Below are positions 7,071-15,012 of a stretch of 27,970 bases of DNA, piece by piece. Source of the DNA: Andeanibacterium sp036384795. GTDB lineage: Bacteria; Pseudomonadota; Alphaproteobacteria; Sphingomonadales; Sphingomonadaceae. The notes below the pieces were generated by a model. It ran no database searches. It was not told the DNA's origin and saw only the letters and a list, made by a program, of their open reading frames with translations. The position numbers and the translations under genes are program-made. The stretch is from contig DASVLP010000006.1 of NCBI GenBank assembly GCA_036384795.1, forward strand, positions 1-27,970, written 5' to 3'. Numbering within the stretch: position 1 is the stretch's first letter; each line of letters opens with the position of its first letter.

Positions 7071-9464
7071 TCAGCCCCTCAATTCCGCTCCAAGCTTGGC
7101 CGCGGCCGCGACGATCCGGTCTGCGATGCCTTTGAGGTCTGCCTCGGCATAGCTTTTCTCTTCCGGCTGGAGCGTGACCTCGATCGCCAGCGATTTCCTG
7201 CCTTCCGGCACGCCAGTTCCCTCGAACACATCGAAGATTCGCGCATCGACGATGTTCATCTTGTCCGCGCCCTTGACCGCGCGCAGCAGGTCGCCGGCTG
7301 GAAGCGCGGCATCGACCAGGAACGCGAAGTCGCGCGTGACCGCCTGCAGCGCCGGCGGCGAATAGGGAGTGCGGGCGAACGAGGGCTCGCCGCGCTTCGC
7401 GGGGACCGCGTCCAGGAAAATCTCGGCGGCGATCACCGGACCGGCGATGTCGAAGGCCGCGAGGGTTTTCGGGTGCAGCGCGCCGAACCGCGCGAGCACG
7501 TTCTTCGGCCCGAGCCGCAGCGTGGCGGATTGGCCGGGATGGAACTGCGGCCCCGCGTCGGGCGCGACCTGTAGGTTGCCGACCGGCGCGCCTGCTTCGG
7601 CGAGCAGCGCGAGGGCCTCGGCTTTGCCGTCGAACGCATCGAACGGCTGCGCCCGCCCGCTTGCCCAGCCGCGCGACGCTCGCTCGCCCGCCAGCACGAC
7701 GCCCAGCGCCAGCGGTTCGTCGCTGGCGCCGCTTTCGCCTCGCAGATAGCGTCGGCCGATCTCGAACAGCCGGACCGACGAGGCCCCGCGATCGAGGTTG
7801 CGCTTGGCCGCGGCCAGCAGCCCCGGGATCAGCGACGGGCGCATCGCCTTCATGTCCTCGCTGATCGGATTGTCCAGCAGCCACGGGCCGCCGTTACCCT
7901 GGGCGAACTCCTCGGCGTCGGCTTGCGGGATGAACGACCAGGTGACCGCCTCGTCGAGCCCGCGCGCGGCGGCCGCGCGCCGCAGCCGGCGTTCGAGCCG
8001 CTGGGCTGGCGTCGCGGTCGGGCGCGCGACGCCGTCGGTCCGCGGCAGGGCCACGCTCGCGACTTTGTCGAGCCCATGGATTCGCACCACTTCCTCGACG
8101 ATGTCGGCGGCGCCTTCGATGTCGTGGCGGCGCAGCGGCGCGCTCACGCGCCAATCCGCAGCGACTTCGAAGCCAAGCGCGGCAAGGATGCGGCGCTGTT
8201 CGCCCTCGGCAATCGCAATGCCGCCGAGCTTCTCGGCCAGCGCCGGATCGTAGGCGATCGTCTTGCGCTCGCTCGGCGGGGCGCCGGCGCGGATGAGGTC
8301 CGACGCCTCGCCGCCGCAAATGTCGAGAATCGTGCTCGTCAACAACTCCAGCCCGTCGTCGAGGAACGCCGGGTCCACCCCGCGCTCGAACCGGGTGCGC
8401 GCGTCCGACGCGAGGCCCAGCCGCCGGCCGGTCATCCCGATCCGCTCGGGATCGAAATAGGCGATCTCGAGCAGGACATCGGTGGTGCCTTCCGACACGC
8501 CGGAGTGCTCGCCGCCCATGATCCCGGCGATGTCGTGGACGCCCGTCTCGTCGGCGATCACGGTCATCTCGCCGTCGAGCGTGTAGGTCTTCTCGTTCAG
8601 CGCGAGTACTTGTTCGCCATCCCCGGCACGGCGCGCGACGACGGCGCCGCTGAGCTTGGCAAGGTCATAGACATGCGCCGGACGGCCGAAGCTCAACATC
8701 AGGAAGTTCGTGACGTCGACCAGCGCGCTGATCGGGCGTTGCCCTGCGCTGCGCAGCGCCGCCTGCATCCAGGCGGGCGATTGGCCGTTCCTGACACCGC
8801 GAATCACCCGGCCATAAAACGCCGGGCAGCCTTCCGGGTCGTCGGTGCGGATTTCTACCGGGCACGCGAAGCTGCCGGGCACCGGCTCGACCGCCAGCTC
8901 CTTCAGCGTACCGATCCCCGCCGCGGCGAGATCGCGCGCGATGCCGTAGACGCCCATGCAATCCGGCCGGTTCGGCGTGATCGACACGTCGAATATCGGG
9001 TCCGCACCGCGATAGTCGGCAAAGGCCGCGCCGACCGGCGCATCATCGGGGAGCTCGATGATCCCGGCGTGATCGTCGCCCAGCTCGAGCTCGCGCGAGG
9101 AGCACATCATCCCGTTGCTCTCGACCCCGCGGATCGCGCTCTTGCGCAGTTCCATCCCGTTCGCGGGAACGATCGCCCCTGCCGTACCGAGCACGCCGAC
9201 CAACCCCGCGCGGGCGTTGGGCGCGCCGCAAACGACCTGGAGCGCCTCGCCGGTGCCCGCGTCCACGGTCAGCACCTGGAGCTTGTCGGCGTTCGGATGC
9301 GGCGCGGCGGTGAGCACGCGCGCGACCGTAAACCCGGCGAGCCGCTCCGCCGGGTCCTCGATGTCCTCCACCTCGATCCCGATCGCATTGAGCTTGGCGG
9401 CGATCGCCGCGGCGTCCGCGTCGGTGTCGAGATAGTGCTTCAACCAGCCGAGCGAGAACTTCAT
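7071..9464 (-). CDS. pheT: Phenylalanine--tRNA ligase beta subunit
   Basis: A 797-residue beta subunit of the alpha2-beta2 PheRS, full length for the family. The order is: an N-terminal helix plus tRNA-binding OB domain (about 40-150, with PHPNADKLQVL), the B3/B4 editing domain (about 205-400), B5, a catalytic-like module that lacks catalysis, and a C-terminal ferredoxin-fold anticodon-binding domain (about 700-796, AVTRDFAFLVD). It charges tRNA-Phe in the cytoplasm together with PheS and hydrolyses mischarged Tyr-tRNA-Phe. The ATG at 9464 overlaps the pheS stop by four bases (ATGA), which fixes the start and indicates translational coupling suited to equal subunit amounts. prfC follows after 16 bases. 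Confidence 0.98.
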   Translation of the reverse strand: MKFSLGWLKHYLDTDADAAAIAAKLNAIGIEVEDIEDPAERLAGFTVARVLTAAPHPNADKLQVLTVDAGTGEALQVVCGAPNARAGLVGVLGTAGAIVPANGMELRKSAIRGVESNGMMCSSRELELGDDHAGIIELPDDAPVGAAFADYRGADPIFDVSITPNRPDCMGVYGIARDLAAAGIGTLKELAVEPVPGSFACPVEIRTDDPEGCPAFYGRVIRGVRNGQSPAWMQAALRSAGQRPISALVDVTNFLMLSFGRPAHVYDLAKLSGAVVARRAGDGEQVLALNEKTYTLDGEMTVIADETGVHDIAGIMGGEHSGVSEGTTDVLLEIAYFDPERIGMTGRRLGLASDARTRFERGVDPAFLDDGLELLTSTILDICGGEASDLIRAGAPPSERKTIAYDPALAEKLGGIAIAEGEQRRILAALGFEVAADWRVSAPLRRHDIEGAADIVEEVVRIHGLDKVASVALPRTDGVARPTATPAQRLERRLRRAAAARGLDEAVTWSFIPQADAEEFAQGNGGPWLLDNPISEDMKAMRPSLIPGLLAAAKRNLDRGASSVRLFEIGRRYLRGESGASDEPLALGVVLAGERASRGWASGRAQPFDAFDGKAEALALLAEAGAPVGNLQVAPDAGPQFHPGQSATLRLGPKNVLARFGALHPKTLAAFDIAGPVIAAEIFLDAVPAKRGEPSFARTPYSPPALQAVTRDFAFLVDAALPAGDLLRAVKGADKMNIVDARIFDVFEGTGVPEGRKSLAIEVTLQPEEKSYAEADLKGIADRIVAAAAKLGAELRG

Positions 9465-10576
9465 GCGCGCGCTCCCACGCCGGCCGACAGCGTCGGCTGG
9501 TCGAGGAACGAGAAGCCGTAGTGCTTCAGCCAGCGGATATCGCCGTCGAAGAACGCGCGCAGGTCATCCATCCCATATTTGAGCATCGCCAGCCGATCGA
9601 CGCCGACGCCGAACGCAAAGCCCTGCCATTCGTCGGGATCGAGCCCGCCCATTGCGATCACCCGGCGGTTGACCATGCCCGAGCCGAGCAGTTCCATCCA
9701 CCCGTGCCCCGGTGCGTCGCCGCTGCCGCCGAGGACGCGGCGGCCCTTGCCGTCCTTGGCGTTCTCGATCGCGAAGCCGACGTCGACCTCGACCGAGGGC
9801 TCGGTGAACGGAAAGTAGCTCGGCCTGAGGCGCAGCACGATGTCGTCGCGCTCGAAGAACGCCTTGAGGAACGTCTCGAGCGTCCATTTGAGGTGCCCCA
9901 GATGGATGTCGCGATCGATCACCAGGCCTTCGACCTGGTGGAACATCGGCGTGTGGGTCGCATCGCTGTCGGAGCGATAGACCCGGCCGGGCGCGATCAC
10001 CCGGAGCGGCGCGCCATGCTCGAGCATCGTGCGTATCTGCACCGGCGAGGTGTGCGTGCGCAGCAGCATGCGCCCGCCTTTGGGTGCCCGGTCGGGAAAG
10101 TAGAACGTGTCATGCATCGCCCGCGCGGGGTGGCTCTCGGGCATGTTGAGCGCGGTGAAGTTGTACCAGTCGTCCTCAATTTCGGGCCCGGTCGCGACCG
10201 CAAAGCCCAAGTCGGCGAAAATCTCCGCCAACTCGTCCATCACCTGGCTGACCGGATGAACCGAGCCGCGCGGCATCTCGGGCGCGGGCAGCGTCAGATC
10301 GAGCCCCTGCGATGCGAGCTGCTCTTCGAGCGCGGCCGCTTCGAGCGTCCGCTTCCGCTCGTCCAGCGCGCGCTGCACGCCTTCCCGCAAGGCGTGGATC
10401 TTCGGCCCCTCGGTCTGCCGCTCGTCCGGCGGCATCGCCCCAAGGGTCTTCAGCAGCGCGGATATGGCTCCCTGCTTGCCGAGATATTCGACGCGCAGCG
10501 CCTCCAGCGCAGCGAGATCGCCCGCCGCGCCGATGCGTGCCGTGCCCTCGGCCTTGAGTCGTTCCAGATCGGCCAT
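9461..10576 (-). CDS. pheS: Phenylalanine--tRNA ligase alpha subunit
   Basis: A 371-residue catalytic subunit. An N-terminal coiled-coil arm that contacts tRNA (about 1-95) is followed by the class II synthetase core: motif 2 GRVYRSDSDATHTPMFHQVEG and motif 3 GFAFGVGVDRLAMLKYGMDD. The substrate segment RPSYFPFTEPSVEVDV is also present. The ATG at 10576 begins the standard MADLERLKAEG N-terminus; the frame is open much further upstream but that part is Arg/Ala-rich shadow sequence lying over the araC-type gene. Only 80 bases separate it from the AraC-type gene upstream. I see no clear leader peptide rich in Phe codons, so attenuation control is not supported. Confidence 0.98.
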   Translation of the reverse strand: MADLERLKAEGTARIGAAGDLAALEALRVEYLGKQGAISALLKTLGAMPPDERQTEGPKIHALREGVQRALDERKRTLEAAALEEQLASQGLDLTLPAPEMPRGSVHPVSQVMDELAEIFADLGFAVATGPEIEDDWYNFTALNMPESHPARAMHDTFYFPDRAPKGGRMLLRTHTSPVQIRTMLEHGAPLRVIAPGRVYRSDSDATHTPMFHQVEGLVIDRDIHLGHLKWTLETFLKAFFERDDIVLRLRPSYFPFTEPSVEVDVGFAIENAKDGKGRRVLGGSGDAPGHGWMELLGSGMVNRRVIAMGGLDPDEWQGFAFGVGVDRLAMLKYGMDDLRAFFDGDIRWLKHYGFSFLDQPTLSAGVGARA

Positions 10577-10656
10577 CGCTTGCCTGATGAGCTTTCCTGC
10601 TTGTTCGCGCGCGCTGTTAGCGGCAGCGGAGCGCCAGCCCAAGCCCAAATCGCCCG

Positions 10657-11547
10657 CTAGCGATCGGGGCGGGCGCGGTGGGGCGGCGGCAGATCGAGCG
10701 TCTGCGCCGCGTTGCCCCACATCCGCGCGCGCTCGCGCATGAACGCAGCCAGGATCGGGTGCTCGCGCGCCGCGTATTCGCGCGGGCTCATCCCCATGAA
10801 CGCCCGAAAATCGCGCACGAACTGCGACTGGTCGTGATAATGGACGTCGAGCACGTCGCTCCAGTTCGCACCGTGCTCGAGCATGAACTGCGCGAGGCTG
10901 CGCATGAACCGCTGGCGGCGCAGCAGCTGCTTGGGCGCGAAGCCGAAATAGCGGTGGCACAAGCGTTCCAGCGTCCGCCGTCCGACACCCGCGTGATCGG
11001 CAAAGTCCGCGACGCTGCCGATCGCGGGATCGACCAGCGCCGCGTGCACCCGCATGATCCGCTCCTCGTCGGGGAGCTCGCGGTTGAGCGAGCGCACGCA
11101 GGCGAGGATTCGCGTGCACTCGCGCTCATCGTCGTGCTTGCTGCCGAACAGTTCGCCCGAGAGGCGGTGGAACCCGGCAAACGCGGGGTGCCGCTCGCCG
11201 TCGACGATGCGGTTCGCGAGTTCGCTGGCCGGGGCGCGGCAGAACTTGGCCCAGCCGAGCGGGAAGAAGCCGATTCCCCACATCCGCGTGGTGCCGAGCT
11301 CGAAATGCGCCGAGACCATGCTCGGGCCGGTCGCGGTGAACCGCGCGCCCGAGACGCAGTCGCCGGTCGGGCTCGACGCGTCGGGGCAATCGCCCCTGAA
11401 GAAGCGGACGTTGCCCCATTCGGGCTGAAGCAGATCGCGGACCCGCCCGCCGTCGGGAACGGTGAATTCGGCGCGGTAGAAGGTCGCGAAGCAGCCGGCG
11501 AGATCGGGCGGCGCGGGAAAGAAGCGCACGTCGATACGGCATTCCAT
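10657..11547 (-). CDS. AraC-family transcriptional regulator
   Basis: A 296-residue protein with a C-terminal AraC-type DNA-binding domain. The first helix-turn-helix is at about 177-198 (SVADFADHAGVGRRTLERLCHR) and the second at about 229-256 (WSDVLDVHYHDQSQFVRDF, then GMSPREY). The N-terminal about 150 residues resemble the ligand or DUF6597-type domain of short AraC regulators (FYRAEFTV, FRGDCP, GIGFFPLGWAKF) and contain several Cys, but no ligand can be inferred. The ATG at 11547 is preceded by AAAGGGGG. It sits between rplT and pheS on the same strand, an unusual place for a regulator, since these are commonly neighbours in alphaproteobacteria. Its target genes are unknown. Confidence 0.88.
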   Translation of the reverse strand: MECRIDVRFFPAPPDLAGCFATFYRAEFTVPDGGRVRDLLQPEWGNVRFFRGDCPDASSPTGDCVSGARFTATGPSMVSAHFELGTTRMWGIGFFPLGWAKFCRAPASELANRIVDGERHPAFAGFHRLSGELFGSKHDDERECTRILACVRSLNRELPDEERIMRVHAALVDPAIGSVADFADHAGVGRRTLERLCHRYFGFAPKQLLRRQRFMRSLAQFMLEHGANWSDVLDVHYHDQSQFVRDFRAFMGMSPREYAAREHPILAAFMRERARMWGNAAQTLDLPPPHRARPDR

Positions 11548-11674
11548 CGCTCGCGGCCCCCTTTCTCGCGCCGGCGGCTGGACCGGACGAATCGCGCGCG
11601 GCGGATGTTACCGCTAACGCCCGACAGTCCGTTCCTAGCCCCTAACCGCGCGATTCCTCAAGGGAGGCGGAAGT

Positions 11675-12034
11675 TCAGGCCGGCAGAGCCTGCTTCGCCT
11701 GCGCGATGATCGCGGCGAACGCGCCGCCTTCGTTCATCGCCAGATCGGCCATAACCTTGCGGTCGAGCTCGATGCCGGCGAGCTTCACACCGTGCATGAA
11801 CTGCGAATAGCTGAGGCCCTCGGCGCGAACCGCCGCGTTGATCCGCTGAATCCACAGCGCGCGGAAGCTGCGCTTCTTCACCTTGCGATCGCGGTAGGCG
11901 TACTGCCCGGCCTTCTCGACCGCCTGGCGGGCGACGCGGATGGTGTTCTTGCGGCGGCCGCGATAACCCTTGGCCTGATCGAGGATCCGCTTGTGCTTGG
12001 CGCGGGTGGTTACACCGCGTTTGATGCGTGGCAT
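11675..12034 (-). CDS. rplT: 50S ribosomal protein L20
   Basis: A 119-residue basic protein with the typical L20 start MPRIKRGVTTRAKHKRIL and the LWIQRINAAVRAEGLSYSQFM core. L20 binds 23S rRNA early in large-subunit assembly and in many bacteria also represses its own operon by binding the leader mRNA. It lies 13 bases after rpmI and is certainly co-transcribed with it. Confidence 0.98.
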   Translation of the reverse strand: MPRIKRGVTTRAKHKRILDQAKGYRGRRKNTIRVARQAVEKAGQYAYRDRKVKKRSFRALWIQRINAAVRAEGLSYSQFMHGVKLAGIELDRKVMADLAMNEGGAFAAIIAQAKQALPA

Positions 12035-12047
12035 TGCTCAGTACTCC

Positions 12048-12251
12048 TCAGTTCAACCCGTAGGGGGCCCATTTCTTGATCACCTTCGCGTCGGCGTCGG
12101 AGATCACTTCGGTCCCTCGGTTCTGGCGGATGTACTTGCCGTTGTGGCTGATCAGGCGGTGGCGCTTGCCGGCAACGCCGTGCTTGACCTTGCCGGTGGC
12201 GGTGAGCTTGAAGCGCTTCTTCACGCCGCTCTTGGTCTTCAGTTTGGGCAT
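12048..12251 (-). CDS. rpmI: 50S ribosomal protein L35
   Basis: A 67-residue protein, MPKLKTKSGVKKRFKLTATG at the N-terminus and the family HRLISHNGKYIRQNRG core. The ATG at 12251 is preceded by AAAGGAGACG, a strong ribosome site; an in-frame upstream start at 12317 would add 22 unrelated residues. It heads the rpmI-rplT pair. infC, which often precedes rpmI in other bacteria, is not here: the upstream neighbour is a cyclotransferase-like gene. Confidence 0.98.
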   Translation of the reverse strand: MPKLKTKSGVKKRFKLTATGKVKHGVAGKRHRLISHNGKYIRQNRGTEVISDADAKVIKKWAPYGLN

Positions 12252-12286
12252 TTTCGTCTCCTTTTCGGGGACACGTCCGAACCAGC

Positions 12287-12308
12287 CCTGGCAGCCCTTG
12301 TGGCCAGG
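12287..12308 (-). other. Stem-loop in the rpmI leader
   Basis: CCTGGC at 12287-12292 pairs with GCCAGG at 12303-12308 around a 10-base loop, about 36 bases before the rpmI start. It lies where an L20-binding leader structure would be expected, but I cannot show similarity to the known L20 target, so its role is only a guess. Confidence 0.3.
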
Positions 12309-12376
12309 CCGGCACATGAATCACGTGTCGGTGAAGCGCGGCCCCCTAAGCGCCGGCGGGGCGAAAAGCAAGCATT

Positions 12377-12784
12377 TCAGGTGCCGAACACTTTGCGCCC
12401 GGTCTCGGCGACGAAGCGGGCGAAGTCCCCGTGCGGGATCGGCTCGAGCCCGTCGGTGTCGGCGATCAGGCAGATGTAGGCCTGGACCTGGGCCTCGCTG
12501 CCATCCGCGAGCTCGGCCACCACCGTCCACCGGCGATAGTCGGGCCCTTCGTAGGCATCGAGCTCGGCCCACCATTGCGGCTCGGCCGGGCATTCGACCA
12601 CTTTGCCCCGCACGCGGCCTTCGACGCCGGGCACCAGCACCGGATAGCAGCCGAGCGGCTCTTCGACGAGCCGCAGCGCGCCCGCGACGCTCGCCGGAAT
12701 ACCAGGCGCAAGGCCCTGGATGAGCCGCGCGGCTTCGCCATGGGCGAGACCGTCGAGCAAAGTGCCGTAGATAAAGAGCCTCAT
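12377..12784 (-). CDS. Gamma-glutamylcyclotransferase-like (GGCT/AIG2 family) protein
   Basis: A 135-residue single-domain protein with the GGCT signature: YGTLL at 6-10 forms the substrate loop, and Glu79 in LDAYEGPDYRRW is the likely catalytic acid. Family members cyclise gamma-glutamyl amines to 5-oxoproline or act on related gamma-glutamyl compounds; the substrate is not determined by sequence here. The ATG at 12784 follows AAAAGGGGGGA. It lies 21 bases after the hisN-type gene on the same strand, so the two may be co-transcribed. Confidence 0.87.
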   Translation of the reverse strand: MRLFIYGTLLDGLAHGEAARLIQGLAPGIPASVAGALRLVEEPLGCYPVLVPGVEGRVRGKVVECPAEPQWWAELDAYEGPDYRRWTVVAELADGSEAQVQAYICLIADTDGLEPIPHGDFARFVAETGRKVFGT

Positions 12785-12805
12785 TCCCCCCTTTTGGCCC
12801 CTTCC

Positions 12806-13627
12806 TCAGTGATGGCAGGCGAGCGCTTCTACCACGTCCTCGAGCCGCGCGGGATCGCCGATCGCGAGCACGTGCCCGTCGGAGCCCGCATGCAGCGGCT
12901 CTCCGTTCCAGTCGCACATGATCCCCCCGGCGCCCTCGACCACCGGCACCAGCGCAGCGAAGTCGTGCAGTTTCAGCCCTGCCTCGCAGACCACGTCGAG
13001 ATGGCCCGAGGCGAGCATCGCGTAATTGTAGCAGTCGCCGCCCATCACCATCCGGCGATGCGCGGTCTTCGCCGCGAGCGCCATGAAGTGCGCCCCGTCA
13101 TGATCGTCGAAATAGTGCGGCCCGGTGGTGGCCAGTGCCGCGTCGGCGAGCGCCGCGCAGCCCCTGGTGTGCGCGGGTTTGCCATTCAGCGTGGTCGGAT
13201 GGCCGGTGGCGCCGAGCCAGCGCTCGCCGAGCACCGGCTGGTCGATGATCCCGAGCAACGGGAAGCCGCCTTCGACGAGCGCGATCAGCGTGCCGAAGAT
13301 CGGCCGCCCGGCGAGGAACGCGGTGGTGCCGTCGATCGGGTCGATCACCCATTGGCGGCCCGAGCGGCCTTCTTCGCTGCCGAACTCCTCGCCGATAACG
13401 CCATCCTGCGGAACTTCGGCCTTGAGCAGCTTGCGGATCGCCGCTTCGGCGGCGCGGTCGGCCAGCGTGACCGGGCTGGCATCCGCCTTGGTCTCATGGT
13501 CGAGCCCGGACCGGAAGTGCGGAACGATCGCTGCCCGCGCCGCGTCGGCGAGGCGATTGGCAAGGGCGATATCGGCATCGGAGATTCCCACGCGCGCGGG
13601 CTTCGGCCAAGCCCGCCGGTTCGTCAA
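12806..13627 (-). CDS. hisN: Histidinol-phosphatase, inositol-monophosphatase type
   Basis: A 273-residue member of the Mg-dependent inositol monophosphatase superfamily. Metal-binding motifs are visible: GEEFG at 79-83 and WVIDPIDGTTAF with DPIDGT at 96-101, plus the later GDCYNYAMLASGHLDVV and LHDFAAL segment. The pattern fits the HisN (TIGR02067) branch that dephosphorylates histidinol phosphate in histidine synthesis, though other inositol phosphatase-like activities cannot be excluded. The start appears to be TTG at 13627, nine bases after AAGGA; a GTG at 13591 is the alternative and would shorten the protein by 12 residues. Confidence 0.88.
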   Translation of the reverse strand: MTNRRAWPKPARVGISDADIALANRLADAARAAIVPHFRSGLDHETKADASPVTLADRAAEAAIRKLLKAEVPQDGVIGEEFGSEEGRSGRQWVIDPIDGTTAFLAGRPIFGTLIALVEGGFPLLGIIDQPVLGERWLGATGHPTTLNGKPAHTRGCAALADAALATTGPHYFDDHDGAHFMALAAKTAHRRMVMGGDCYNYAMLASGHLDVVCEAGLKLHDFAALVPVVEGAGGIMCDWNGEPLHAGSDGHVLAIGDPARLEDVVEALACHH

Positions 13628-13704
13628 GCGGGGCTGTCCTTGCCGTTCGGCCGCGACTATATTCGCGCGGCGGAAGAGGCGCCGCGACCGCCGGGAGAAG
13701 GGGC

Positions 13705-13971
13705 ATGTCGAAACATATCGCTGCGACGTTCGCGTTGGGCGGCTTGCTGGCGGCGGGAGCCGCGCACGCCGGCGCGCCTCTCAAGGGCGTGGACGTGAAG
13801 CTGGGCAAGCAGGCGAGCGACGCGCGCTGCATGGGCGGCCATGCGGCGAACCACGCCAGGCCGTGCGCTGCCCCTTCCGCGTCTCCCAGCAGCGCGCCGA
13901 CCGCAACCGCGACGGCGCGGCCGATCCGCCAGAAGCCGCACGGCAGCAGCGGGCGGCAAGGCTCCGGCTAG
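13705..13971 (+). CDS. Small exported protein, possibly frameshifted
   Basis: An 88-residue reading frame beginning at an ATG preceded by GGGAGAAGG. The first 22 residues look like a signal peptide (MSKHIAATFALGGLLAAGAAHA, then GAPLKGVDVKLGK). After the LKGVDVKLGK segment the sequence becomes Ala/Ser/Thr/Pro-rich without recognisable folding. In the third reading frame the same stretch gives a different peptide with a DRNRDGAADP calcium-loop-like segment, which raises the possibility of a frameshift after about residue 35. It converges on prs with a one-base gap. No family is recognised; the expression and the true C-terminus are uncertain. Confidence 0.45.
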   Translation: MSKHIAATFALGGLLAAGAAHAGAPLKGVDVKLGKQASDARCMGGHAANHARPCAAPSASPSSAPTATATARPIRQKPHGSSGRQGSG

Positions 13972-13972
13972 G

Positions 13973-14908
13973 TCAGTCGAACAGGCTCGAGACGCTGCTC
14001 TCGTCGGCGATCCGACGCACCGCTTCGCCGATCAGCGGCGCGATCGTCAGCACGCGAATGCGGTCCGATTGCTCGGTGGCTTCGGTGCCGAGGATCGTGT
14101 CGGTGATCACCAGCTCGGTCAGCGCCGAACCGTTTACCCGTGCGACCGCGCCGCCCGAGAGCACGCCGTGCGTGATATAGGCAGCGACGCTCTTCGCGCC
14201 GGCGTCGATCAGCGCCTGCGCCGCGTTGCACAAGGTGCCGCCCGAATCGACGATGTCGTCGATCAGGATGCAGCAGCGGCCCTTCACGTCGCCGATGATG
14301 TTCATCACCTCGGATTCGCCGGGCCGCTCGCGGCGCTTGTCGACGATCGCCAGCGGCGCATTGTCGAGCCGCTTGGCGAGCGCGCGCGCGCGGACCACGC
14401 CGCCGACGTCGGGCGAGACGACCATCAGGTCGCCGTCGCGGTAGCGCTCCTGGATGTCCGCCGCCATCACCGGCGCGGCGTAGAGGTTGTCGGTGGGGAT
14501 GTCGAAGAACCCCTGGATCTGCCCCGCGTGGAGATCGACCGAAAGCACCCGGTTGGCGCCGGCTTGGGTGATCAAGTTCGCGACCAGCTTGGCCGAGATC
14601 GGCGTGCGCGGGCCGGGCTTGCGGTCCTGCCGGGCATAGCCGAAATAAGGCACCACCGCCGTGATCCGCTTGGCCGAGGCGCGTTTCAGCGCATCGATGC
14701 AGATCAACAGCTCCATCAGGTTGTCGTTCGCCGGATACGAGGTCGACTGGACCAGGAAGACGTCTTCCCCGCGCACGTTCTCATGGATCTCGACGAAGAT
14801 CTCCTCGTCCGCGAAGCGGCGGACCGACGCGTCGGTCAGCGGTAGATCGAGATAGGCGGCAATCTCGCGCGCGAGCGGCAGGTTCGAGTTGCCGGCCATG
14901 ATTTTCAT
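13973..14908 (-). CDS. prs: Ribose-phosphate pyrophosphokinase (PRPP synthetase)
   Basis: A 311-residue class I PRPP synthetase that makes phosphoribosyl pyrophosphate from ribose 5-phosphate and ATP for purine, pyrimidine, histidine and NAD synthesis. Key segments are present: the flexible loop YARQDRK at 91-97, the DLHAGQIQGFF segment with His127, SPDVGGVVRARALAK at 165-179, and the PRPP-binding motif DDIVDSGGTL at 217-226. The ATG at 14908 gives the standard MKIMAGNSN opening; the ribosome site is only fair. A 104-base non-coding gap separates it from glpX upstream on the same strand. Confidence 0.98.
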   Translation of the reverse strand: MKIMAGNSNLPLAREIAAYLDLPLTDASVRRFADEEIFVEIHENVRGEDVFLVQSTSYPANDNLMELLICIDALKRASAKRITAVVPYFGYARQDRKPGPRTPISAKLVANLITQAGANRVLSVDLHAGQIQGFFDIPTDNLYAAPVMAADIQERYRDGDLMVVSPDVGGVVRARALAKRLDNAPLAIVDKRRERPGESEVMNIIGDVKGRCCILIDDIVDSGGTLCNAAQALIDAGAKSVAAYITHGVLSGGAVARVNGSALTELVITDTILGTEATEQSDRIRVLTIAPLIGEAVRRIADESSVSSLFD

Positions 14909-15012
14909 CGCGCTTTGTGCCCCAGTTGCGCCGCGGGAATCATTGCTGTGGCTCTAGCCCAGCGTCACACGATTGCAACCTGCAGTGCCGCCGGGCTGTT
15001 GAAAGCCGTACA

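Noticed and set aside
7923..9521. A 532-codon plus-strand open frame opposite pheT
   Set aside because: Shadow of pheT with Arg/Asp-rich composition and no recognisable domain.
10577..10656. A Phe-codon leader peptide or attenuator before pheS
   Set aside because: The 80-base gap shows no short frame rich in Phe codons and no convincing terminator/antiterminator pair.
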